From NCBI GenBank assembly GCA_963682005.1, contig OY820914.1, forward strand, positions 3,844,001-3,908,000: a stretch of 64,000 bases of DNA, in the 5' to 3' direction. Below are positions 1-8,100 of this stretch, one piece after another. This stretch comes from CAIYUC01 sp963682005. GTDB taxonomy: Bacteria > Bacteroidota > Bacteroidia > Bacteroidales > FEN-979. The notes beneath the pieces are model-generated. The model did no database searches and was not told the origin of the DNA. It saw only the letters and a list, made by a program, of their open reading frames with translations. Both the position numbers and the translations under genes were made by a program. The number at the start of each line of letters is the position of its first letter. Position 1 is the stretch's first letter.

Positions 1-1213
1 GGTTTTCTTTGTAGTTTTCATAGTACCCGGAACCATGGGTATAGTGTAATGCGGCGTTAATATTAGCGTTCCTGCTTATTTCATTAGAAAAGATAAGCTG
101 GTAGTGTGTTTGAGAATAGTTGTCTGTTTGATTGTCGTAATAGGTCAGGTTTCCGTTCTTGTCAGTATACTCTCCGGCAGGATTGTAAGTTCTGTTCGTC
201 GCCAGTGAGTCTTTGGGAACACCTTCCCAGGCCTGGTAGGTCTTCTCGAATCCTGACAGAATGTTAAGCTTCACCGTTGTTTTCTTTCCGAAATATCCTC
301 CGGAAATATAAAAAGAGGTCAGCTTCGAGAATGCCCGGTCAATGTAACCATCGGATGTGATCCGTGATATCCTCCCGTCAAATGCGAATTTGTTGGCCAT
401 CATTCCCGTCCCGAAACGCAATGTATTCTTGAATGTATTGAATGATCCTGCAGAACTGTTTAATTCTGCATAGGGATCCTGGTTGAGCGGTGTCGTCTGA
501 ATGTTGACCGAGGCACCGAAAGCCCCGGCTCCGTTGGTTGAAGTCCCGACCCCCCGCTGGATCTGTATATTATCCGTAGAAGAAGCCAGGTCTGGCAGGT
601 CGACGAACCATACACCCTGCGATTCCGCATCATTCAACGGAATTCCATTCAATGTTACGTTGATCCTGGTAAGATCGCTTCCGCGGATGTTAATACTGGT
701 GTACCCAATGCCCGTGCCGGCATCGGATGTGACAACGACAGACGGGGTATTTTCAACGATGAATGGAAGATCCTGCCCAAGGTTCGCCTGTTCCAGCGCC
801 ATCCGGTCAATGGTAGAGTAGGTGGTAGGAGTTTTTGGCTGGGCTCTTGTTGCAATTATATTGATCTCTTCACCGAGAATGGCACTATACTCCATCTCGA
901 AATTTATTATAGTATCATTCCGGAGATTCATTTCCTTACGGATGGTGTTATACCCGATAAAAGAGATAATCATTGCAGCCTGGCCGCTTTTCAGGTTCCG
1001 GATCAGGAAGGTTCCTTTACTGTCAGTCGCGGCTGAAACAAAAGAATTATCAATTTTGACCGATGCTCCCTGAAGTGGCTTCTGTGTTGACTTATCCAGA
1101 ATATGCCCGGAGATGGTAACCTGGGCCATTCCATAATTGGTAAAAGCCAATAGCCAACAGCCAAAAGCCAACAGCCAATAGCCAACAGCCAACAGCCGCT
1201 TTTTCCTTAACAT
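1..1213 (-). CDS. TonB-dependent outer membrane receptor, N-terminal part (runs off the window)
   Basis: Only about 404 N-terminal residues are in the window; the beta-barrel continues beyond base 1. After a signal peptide (residues 1-30, basic MLRKKR then a long hydrophobic core, cleavage near GMA/Q) comes a CarboxypepD_reg-like domain (about 32-110) and a TonB plug domain (about 120-225) with the typical INIRGSD and LNGIPLNDAESQG segments, then the first barrel strands. Such receptors move scarce nutrients across the outer membrane using TonB energy. A promoter and a TPP riboswitch directly upstream make thiamine or a precursor the likely substrate (inference), as for the THI-element-controlled receptors known in Bacteroidota. 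An in-frame ATG at 1237 would add eight residues; 1213 gives the more usual signal peptide. Oddity: the hydrophobic core is encoded by a heptanucleotide repeat array. Confidence 0.9.
   Translation of the reverse strand, partial: MLRKKRLLAVGYWLLAFGCWLLAFTNYGMAQVTISGHILDKSTQKPLQGASVKIDNSFVSAATDSKGTFLIRNLKSGQAAMIISFIGYNTIRKEMNLRNDTIINFEMEYSAILGEEINIIATRAQPKTPTTYSTIDRMALEQANLGQDLPFIVENTPSVVVTSDAGTGIGYTSINIRGSDLTRINVTLNGIPLNDAESQGVWFVDLPDLASSTDNIQIQRGVGTSTNGAGAFGASVNIQTTPLNQDPYAELNSSAGSFNTFKNTLRFGTGMMANKFAFDGRISRITSDGYIDRAFSKLTSFYISGGYFGKKTTVKLNILSGFEKTYQAWEGVPKDSLATNRTYNPAGEYTDKNGNLTYYDNQTDNYSQTHYQLIFSNEISRNANINAALHYTHGSGYYENYKEN
1145..1200. repeat. Heptamer array (AGCCAAC-type, 8 units) encoding a signal peptide
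   Basis: Eight contiguous 7-bp units (AGCCAAT, AGCCAAC, AGCCAAA and so on). On the minus strand they encode residues about 5-23 of the TonB receptor. Because three heptamers equal seven codons, the protein shows a seven-residue repeat (LAVGYWL, LAFGCWL, LAFTNYG). Confidence 0.9.
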
Positions 1214-1299
1214 GAGGGTGGAAAGAATTGTGAACATAAGATTGATCTTAAAGATGAATCACACTTTTAATCAATCAATAGAGGAAAGATGATGGTATT

Positions 1300-1382
1300 T
1301 GCACTTTTCCTACGCCGGCATTACCCGGATCAGGTTCAAGAGTATAATCTCAGCCTTTACAGTAAGGCACCCCTATTGGATA
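1300..1382 (-). promoter_or_regulatory. TPP riboswitch (THI element)
   Basis: On the minus strand the segment contains the conserved THI-box pieces in order: GGGGTGC, then CTGAGA, then CTTGAACCTGATCCGGGTAA, then GCCGGCGTAGG. This is the thiamine-pyrophosphate aptamer. It lies between a TAnnTTTG promoter (1389-1396) and the TonB receptor start (1213), so it should repress receptor expression when TPP is plentiful. I did not fold an expression platform; the roughly 85 nt between aptamer and ATG could act at translation or termination. Confidence 0.93.
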
Positions 1383-1388
1383 TGACCA

Positions 1389-1396
1389 CAAAGGTA
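1389..1396 (-). promoter_or_regulatory. -7 promoter element (TACCTTTG) for riboswitch/TonB receptor
   Basis: Reads TACCTTTG on the minus strand, matching the Bacteroidota -7 consensus TAnnTTTG, just upstream of the TPP aptamer. Confidence 0.6.
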
Positions 1397-1437
1397 ATTA
1401 TGAATTATGAATTATGGTTTATGAATTATGAAAATTG
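1396..1437. repeat. Heptamer array (AATTATG-type, 6 units)
   Basis: Units AATTATG x3, GTTTATG, AATTATG, AAAATTG in strict 7-bp phase, next to the receptor promoter in the divergent gap to aroQ. Confidence 0.8.
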
Positions 1438-1462
1438 AATAGGAATTACCACATTTTTTAAA

Positions 1463-1550
1463 TTTCGCTACTTCGCTATTTCGCTATTTCGCTACTTCGC
1501 TATTTCGCTATTTCGCTACTTCGCTATTTCGCTACTTCGCTACTTCGCTA
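1463..1550. repeat. Octamer array ([C/T]TTCGCTA, 11 units)
   Basis: Eleven perfect 8-bp units in which only the first base varies (T C T T C T T C T C C). It lies 15 bp upstream of the aroQ -7 element. No coding capacity or hairpin structure was seen. Confidence 0.95.
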
Positions 1551-1565
1551 CTAATGATTGTTTTC

Positions 1566-1573
1566 TATCTTTG
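1566..1573 (+). promoter_or_regulatory. -7 promoter element (TATCTTTG) for aroQ
   Basis: Perfect TAnnTTTG match 15 bp before the aroQ ATG. It overlaps the upstream in-frame TTG, which argues against that TTG as the start codon. Confidence 0.65.
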
Positions 1574-1588
1574 TCAAAACTCCACACC

Positions 1589-2023
1589 ATGAAACTCATC
1601 ATCATCAACGGGCCGAATCTCAATCTCCTGGGCACGAGGGAACAGGAAATCTACGGTTCGAGATCTTTTGAACAGTTTTTAATTGAACTCCGCGATCTAT
1701 ACCACGAAACAGAGATTGGGTACTTTCAGAGCAATATTGAAGGTGAACTGATAACTGCGATACAGGATGCTGCCTCGGTTTATGAAGGCATCATTCTGAA
1801 TGCCGCTGGTTATACGCATACATCCGTTTCCATTGCAGATGCAGTAAAGACTGTCAACATCCCTGTTATAGAAGTTCATATATCGAATATCTTTGCCCGT
1901 GAATCGTTCCGTCACACTTCGATGATAGCGCCTTTTGCAAAAGGAAGCATTATTGGCTTTGGACTTGAATCCTACCGTTTGGCAGTGGAGAGCTTTATGA
2001 ATGGCGGAAGATGGTCAGTGTAA
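1589..2023 (+). CDS. aroQ: Type II 3-dehydroquinate dehydratase
   Basis: 144 residues, the normal size for the dodecameric type II enzyme, which converts 3-dehydroquinate to 3-dehydroshikimate in the cytoplasmic shikimate pathway. Family signatures are visible: NGPNLNLLGTRE at 8-18, the lid Arg17 and catalytic Tyr22, NAAGYTHTS at 71-79, catalytic His97 in EVHISN and Arg108 in RESFRHTS. The ATG at 1589 is preferred over an upstream TTG (1571) because a TAnnTTTG promoter element covers the latter. It is monocistronic, and its last nine bases overlap the tail of the convergent glycosyltransferase gene. Confidence 0.96.
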   Translation: MKLIIINGPNLNLLGTREQEIYGSRSFEQFLIELRDLYHETEIGYFQSNIEGELITAIQDAASVYEGIILNAAGYTHTSVSIADAVKTVNIPVIEVHISNIFARESFRHTSMIAPFAKGSIIGFGLESYRLAVESFMNGGRWSV

Positions 2024-3034
2024 GAATTTTTCCGGATCAAGGTCGGTGAATTTCTTTTTTCCTTTGAGGAAATATTCTGTAACAATATTACTACTGTATA
2101 CATTTGTCATATTCCCTTGCTTTAGGAGCTTCCTTTTATGACGCGTTTTGGAAAGTGTTGAATAGAAGCTCACATGTGCCTTGGCGACCGCCCAGAAGTC
2201 TTTGAAACCCGCGGTGAACAAAAATTTCATCGCGGCTATACCATCGAGGATCAGCCGTTTGGCGAATACTTCAAAAAGCAAATTATCGGGAAGGTTTTTA
2301 TACAGCAGGAAGAAATTATTCCGGAAGTTGTAATATGTTTTTCGCCATGATATTTTGGGGAGTGTACCGCCGCCGATATGATAAACCGTCGAGCCGGGAC
2401 AATACATGATCCTGTATCCTTCATTCTTCAAGCGCCAGCAGAAATCGATCTCCTCCATGTGTGCAAAGAAATCAGAATCAAGACCACCCATCTTGTGATA
2501 CAGGTCTGCCCTTACAAACATGCATGCGCCGGTAGCCCAGAAAATCTCTGCAGGATCGTCATACTGCCCGAGGTCTTCTTCAATGGATAGAAAAAGCCTT
2601 CCCCGGCAAAACGGGTAACCATACTTGTCGATGTACCCGCCTGCAGCTCCGGCATATTCAAAGTGTGAGCGGTTTTCGTAAGACCTGATCTTCGGTTGGC
2701 AGGCAGCAATACCCGGATCTTTGTCCATCATCCGGATGACTGGTCTGATCCAATCGGCGGTGACTTCAATATCGGAGTTCAACAATATGTAATATTCCGC
2801 ACTTACCTGTTGAAGGGCTTCATTATAACCACCGGCAAAACCACTGTTTGTCTTATTCCTGATGATCCTGATTGCGGGAAAGTTCTTTTCAAGGAACCCG
2901 ACAGAATCATCTGTGGAGGCATTGTCGGCAACGATTATTTCTGCGTCGGTTCTGCTGTGCTCAATGAGAGGAGGTAAGAATTTCTCAAGAAATTTCCGGC
3001 CATTCCAGTTCAATATAACGACAGCAACACGCAT
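2015..3034 (-). CDS. Glycosyltransferase family 2 (rhamnosyltransferase-like)
   Basis: 339 residues with a GT-A fold at the N-terminus: VVILNWNG at 5-12, DNASTD at 38-43, a SGFAGGYNEAL segment and the nucleotide/metal-binding NSD at 86-88 in place of DXD. The middle part carries the GACMFVRAD and HMEEIDFCWR motifs typical of WbbL/WcaA-type glycosyltransferases of cell-surface polysaccharide synthesis. There is no predicted transmembrane domain. Sugar donor and acceptor cannot be read from the sequence, and no other polysaccharide genes are nearby. ATG at 3034 is preferred over a TTG three bases upstream. It converges with aroQ with a 9-bp overlap. Confidence 0.88.
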   Translation of the reverse strand: MRVAVVILNWNGRKFLEKFLPPLIEHSRTDAEIIVADNASTDDSVGFLEKNFPAIRIIRNKTNSGFAGGYNEALQQVSAEYYILLNSDIEVTADWIRPVIRMMDKDPGIAACQPKIRSYENRSHFEYAGAAGGYIDKYGYPFCRGRLFLSIEEDLGQYDDPAEIFWATGACMFVRADLYHKMGGLDSDFFAHMEEIDFCWRLKNEGYRIMYCPGSTVYHIGGGTLPKISWRKTYYNFRNNFFLLYKNLPDNLLFEVFAKRLILDGIAAMKFLFTAGFKDFWAVAKAHVSFYSTLSKTRHKRKLLKQGNMTNVYSSNIVTEYFLKGKKKFTDLDPEKFLH

Positions 3035-3042
3035 CAACAGTC

Positions 3043-3077
3043 AATTATGAATTACGAAAAACGAATTACGATTAATT
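3043..3077. repeat. Heptamer array (AATTACG-type, 5 units)
   Basis: Units AATTATG, AATTACG, AAAAACG, AATTACG, ATTAATT in 7-bp phase immediately upstream of the glycosyltransferase start. The rest of the gap 3078-3305 is AT-rich with no feature I can name. Confidence 0.65.
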
Positions 3078-3305
3078 CAAAAATATTGAAAATCCAGAGT
3101 TGAAGAAACGCAGCTGATCTGAACAGGATATTTTCGATTCCTCAAGTTTGTAAAATTATAAAATTATCTTGATGGAAAAAATAATTATAGCAAATAGTAG
3201 GAGGATTGGAATTGCAATTTTCCCAAATATCAAACGGTATAAATCGCTAATGCAGGAATAATAAAAACAACTCATTCCAAAGGTTCCGAAATTGATTCGG
3301 AAATC

Positions 3306-3354
3306 GAAATTCTAAATTGAATCCTGAAATCCAAAATCTGAATTCTGAATTTAA
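3306..3354. repeat. Heptamer array (AAATCTG-type, 7 units) ending at a stop codon
   Basis: Seven degenerate 7-bp units (GAAATTC, TAAATTG, AATCCTG, AAATCCA, AAATCTG, AATTCTG, AATTTAA). The last unit contains the stop codon (3351-3353) of the minus-strand GWxTD gene. Confidence 0.65.
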
Positions 3355-4814
3355 TTTGGTAGTTCCCAGTAATCCCTTGCAAAGTCACCCCACGAATTGA
3401 TCGTTTCCGTTTGCTGAAGAACACCCGGGGCAATGAGTTTTCCCTGGAGGAACCTGTGCCAGGCAGGATAATTCACCTCGCCGATGGCATCTGAATGCAG
3501 CAGGGTAAAATCATTGATTACCATATCTTCCGTGTAGAAAACAAATTTCTTGTTGCTTTGGTTGTTGCCGAGTTTATAATATTGCCAGATCTCATATGGA
3601 TAGGTGTTGGGCTCATTATACTGTTGTGTCCTGTTATTCGGCGGTCCATACTCAAGATAAACCCGGCCACGGTCGGTCTGATACCCTTTTTTGATCTTGT
3701 TCCCGAAATTATATTGGGCTTTTTTCACCTGGTCATTGTATGCCAACCATGCTTTCTCAGGATTTTGCGGATCTCTTCTTGCCCAGAATCCATAAAAATA
3801 TTGCTGCAGTGTCTTCATATCCGAACTTTTCAGGGGCCCCTTGATAAATGCGCGTTCTACACCGGAAGAGATCGGAAAGGTGCTGCTGATAAACTCCTTT
3901 AGCGAGTCAAGACTGTTAATTCGCTCTGCAAAGGTGCTTTTTGCATTATAAGCCACCATATCACTGTAGGTTATTTTCGCCCCAGGATTACTCCGTTGAA
4001 AGAAAACTTTTTGTACGGCAATAAGTTCATTCTGCGGGTTTCTTGCTTCCACTACGAGATTGTAATTTCCGGTCGCCAGGTTTTCAAGGTTGAGATCGGC
4101 AAGAATGGGATCAATGTTTTTAACATTCGCCTTTTTCGTACGTGCAAACTCGATCAGTTTAATATTGTTCTCGAAGGATTCAATATAATAGCTCTGAATA
4201 TACTTCTGATCGGCGCCGGGAAACATTTTATCCATATTATAAAGCTCTGCATAGAAAGTCATTTTTCGCTCTTCCTGGGGGTAATAATTGTAGATATATG
4301 GAACCAGGTCGTAACCACTCTTCGTGATGATTTTCTGGCTTTCACTTTTTGTATACGATGAGATCAGCTGTATCCCGGAAAAACAAGGCTTGTCTGACGG
4401 GAAATCCACCTTGACGGTCTGGTTGAATGGTTTGGCATCCTGGGTCTTGTTTTTATCCATAAGACTGATCTCAAAATCATACGTGCCATTTGGGACCAGG
4501 AACCGCTGTTCATCGATGAACTGGAAGTCAGTCTTCAGGGTGTCATCAATCTCGGGACTGTTCAGCTCATACTTTTTAAACGCCTTGATCTCATTGTTGT
4601 TCTTGAACGTCATAAGAATATTGACTGTTGCCTGGAATTTCCCATTATCCTTTTTAATATACTTTACCGTATTGCCTGCAATAGTCAGGTATGTTTCAAT
4701 ATAAGGTCCTTCAGGGGAATTAAAGGTGGAGTAGGTCAGAAAGGCCCATAAGGGTTTTGCTTCAGCAATGAATGGAAGGATAAATATGATCAGAAGCAGC
4801 ATGATCTTTTTCAT
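3351..4814 (-). CDS. GWxTD-domain secreted protein
   Basis: 487 residues. An N-terminal signal peptide (MKKIMLLLIIFILP, cleavage near AEA) is followed by beta-rich sequence and a C-terminal GWxTD domain (about 330-480) recognisable from GYQTDRGRVYLEYGPPN and YPYEIWQYYKL. GWxTD proteins are widespread exported proteins of Bacteroidota and related phyla with no established function. No lipobox or T9SS sorting domain is evident. ATG 4814 is chosen over 4844 because it places the signal peptide at the N-terminus and leaves about 49 bp to a perfect promoter element at 4863-4870. It is monocistronic. Confidence 0.85.
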   Translation of the reverse strand: MKKIMLLLIIFILPFIAEAKPLWAFLTYSTFNSPEGPYIETYLTIAGNTVKYIKKDNGKFQATVNILMTFKNNNEIKAFKKYELNSPEIDDTLKTDFQFIDEQRFLVPNGTYDFEISLMDKNKTQDAKPFNQTVKVDFPSDKPCFSGIQLISSYTKSESQKIITKSGYDLVPYIYNYYPQEERKMTFYAELYNMDKMFPGADQKYIQSYYIESFENNIKLIEFARTKKANVKNIDPILADLNLENLATGNYNLVVEARNPQNELIAVQKVFFQRSNPGAKITYSDMVAYNAKSTFAERINSLDSLKEFISSTFPISSGVERAFIKGPLKSSDMKTLQQYFYGFWARRDPQNPEKAWLAYNDQVKKAQYNFGNKIKKGYQTDRGRVYLEYGPPNNRTQQYNEPNTYPYEIWQYYKLGNNQSNKKFVFYTEDMVINDFTLLHSDAIGEVNYPAWHRFLQGKLIAPGVLQQTETINSWGDFARDYWELPN

Positions 4815-4862
4815 AACCTTTTGTTTTAAATGTGAATGTAGCATTTGGTTTAACGCAATTTA

Positions 4863-4893
4863 CAAAGATAAATAAATTATGAAGAAGATGCAA
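4863..4893 (-). promoter_or_regulatory. Promoter (TTG-N20-TATCTTTG) for the GWxTD gene
   Basis: On the minus strand a TTG (4891-4893) lies 20 bp upstream of TATCTTTG (4863-4870), matching the Bacteroidota -33/-7 pair and its spacing. Confidence 0.65.
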
Positions 4894-5103
4894 TCAGTAT
4901 CGGTAAAAACCGGCGATCAATGGTTGAAATCCCGTTAATGATATTCGATGACTGAATTCTGCAGAATGTGATAAAGACCATAAAATATAAAATATTTCCA
5001 GGGTTTCTTGAAAATATATCTTTTTCTTAATATCTTTAGGACAAAAATTTTATCATTCACTTTAAATCAAACTGTTAATATAAATAAATTTAAATACATT
5101 TAT

Positions 5104-8100
5104 ATGAAACCTCTACTGTTTTTTATCCTCAGTATTCTGAGTTTATATTCTTATTGTCAGCCATTAACCGGAATAAAGAGTATTCCGGGGGATTACCCTT
5201 CAATTGAAAATGCGATAACTGCGCTCAATGCCAATGGTGTTGGTGACGGGGGTGTCATCTTCAATGTTGCAGCCGGATATACCGATACGCTGACCGGCCC
5301 CGAGAAGGGAATGATCTATGTAACCGATCCGGAGAATGATCCCATCGTTTTTCAGAAATCCGGAGAAGGGCCCAATCCATTGCTGGCTGCGGGCACCGGT
5401 GCCGGTACAACGGATGGCATCATAAAAATAGCCGGAACAGATAATATCACCTTTGATGGTATTGACCTGAGAGAGGTGGCAACGAATAATACCAATACCA
5501 AACGCATGGAATGGGGTTATGCACTTCTGAAAAAGAATATTTATGCCCCTTTTGACGGCTGTCAGCATGTTGTGATTAAAAATTGCACGATCACACTGAA
5601 TAAAGCGAATACCGCCACCAAAGGAATCTATACCGGCAACCATTCTGTTTCGCTTTTATCCCAATTACCAATAACAGCAGAGTCGGATGCCAACAATTAC
5701 AATAAATTTTACAACAATACCATAAGCAACTGTGCTGAACCCATTTCCCTGAACGGCTATAATGCTGCTTCACCCTACGTGCTTTATGACCATGGCAATG
5801 AAATTGGCGTTGACGGGGGCAACATCATTTCCAACTTTGCCAGCGGTTCCTGCCGGGGGATTTTTACCGCGTACCAGGATGATCTTTCAATCGGGAACAA
5901 CAGCATCACCGAAGCAACCGGCAGCAATTCCGAACTGACCGGGATCCATATATCCACTGCAAATGGGGCCCAAGCAGAGATATCCGGGAATACGATCACC
6001 CTGAAAAACGGCACAACATCTGCCACATCGATATACGGCATCAAATGCTGGACCGGCAGCAACCTGCCTGAATCCAGTGTCAGTATCCATGGGAACATCA
6101 TCAAGGACTGCTCATTCACCCCTACGGTTGCCACTGCCTTTTATGGGATCGATATCGGAACAAATCCTTACCAGGCAATCATTTATGACAATGAAATTTC
6201 AAACAACACGATGCCCGGAACGGGGTCATTTTATGGAATCAATATTTCAGTAAACCCCGGACCGTTGGAAGTTCACATGCACAGCAATAATATTCATGGA
6301 AACCAGAAAACGGGGTCGACTGGCATAATGTACTGCATCAGGACGACATCATCCGAACTCACTGTAAATTCTAATTATATTAATAACAATTCTATCCCAT
6401 CAGCTTCCGGAGCTTCTTCTGCAGCCCTTTTTGGGTACTACAATGAATCGGCTCCTGCCATCGAGAATATATACAGTAATTCGATTGGTGGTCTTTCAAT
6501 CGGTGGAACGAATACCTCCGTCTCCACCAGGGTCGTCGGAATATATACCGGGTCGACCACAGTGAAGAATATAAATAATAATATCGTCCATGCGCTATCC
6601 AACAATATCGGATTTGTAACCGGGATCCAATGCCCGCATGGCACAACCGTATCGGTGTACGAAAATGAAATCTATAATTTTACATGTGTTTCCGGGCTTT
6701 CAACAGCCACCAGCGTCAGGGGAATAGATATTAATGAAACATCCTATGCGTATTTTTATAACAACTTCATCTCTGACCTGAAAACGCCCTCTTCCGGCTA
6801 TGATCCTTCAATTGCCGGGATATACCAGTCAACCAGCAGCAATTTCGGCCAGCACCTGTATGCCATCAACAATACCGTGTTCCTGAATGCATCCAGTACC
6901 GGAGCAAACTTTGGAACTTCAGCGTTTTATTGTCATAATACGTATTCATTAGGTTATATGACGGTTGTCCTTCAGAACAATCTTTTTATCAACGTGTCTT
7001 CATGCAATGGGGCGGGTAAAACAGTAGCACACAGGAGAAACGGCAGCCTGATATCCAACTATTCATATGATTCGGATCACAATTGCTTTTATGCAGGAGA
7101 ACCTGATATCAACCATTTCCTCTTTTATGACGGGACACATGGATTTATTACAATGGAGGAGTACCAATCCTGGTTTGCCGGGATAGATGTTCATTCTTTT
7201 TCGGAAGATCCGCCATTGAAGAATGATACGGTAGCTCCTTACAATTTACATTTGAAAGGCTCAGTACCTACCCGTTGTGAAAGCGGGGGCATGATAGTTA
7301 CAACACCGGTTGAAATTGCACAGGATTTTGACCAGGAACCCAGGTACCCTCATACGTCATACCCGGAAAACCCGGTGAGCCCGGCCGTTGCTCCCGATGT
7401 TGGCGCAGATGAGTTCCCCGGTGTCTTCCTTGATGATTTGCCTCCTTCCATCTCTTTTACAGCTTTATCCGATACTTCATACACCGGAGACAGAATCCTT
7501 TTTGCAACGATCACGGATAACTATTCAGGAGTGCCTGTATCAGGGATTGGCCTCCCTGTTCTTTACTGGAGGTTGAACCATGACCTCGTACCGGGCGAAT
7601 GGACAAGTGTCCAGGGAGTTTCACTGGGCGATGATCAGTACTCGTTCACATTTGGCGGGGGAGGAGTGGCAACCGATTTAATTGAGTATTATATTGCAGC
7701 GCAGGATTTGAATTCACCTCCGAACGTGGGTACAGGACCTGCTGAAGGCTCAGACGGTTTTTCCTATGATCCTCCTGCATGTTCGGTTCCTCCCTATTAC
7801 TCGAGCTATGCGATCAGGGGGCAGCTTTGCGGTTTATATACTGTGGGTGTGCTTCAGGATTATCAAACGATCATGGAGGCTCTCTTTGCTTTAACCCAGA
7901 ATGATGTGGTATGTCCGGTAACATTCCTGCTGACAGATGAATCCTATCCTTCAGAATATTACCCCCTTAATTTTTTCTCATACGCCGGAACAAGCCCGTC
8001 AAATACGGTGACTATAAAGCCAGCACCAGGGGTTAATCCCAATTTGTCCGGCTATGGAAACCCGAGCCTCATTAATTTTACGAATGCGAGAAATATCATA

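Noticed and set aside
1463..1550. Possible CRISPR array
   Set aside because: Units are 8 bp with no spacers and no cas genes nearby.
5008..5103. 32-residue extension of the beta-helix protein
   Set aside because: Starting there buries the signal peptide; ATG 5104 starts directly with it.
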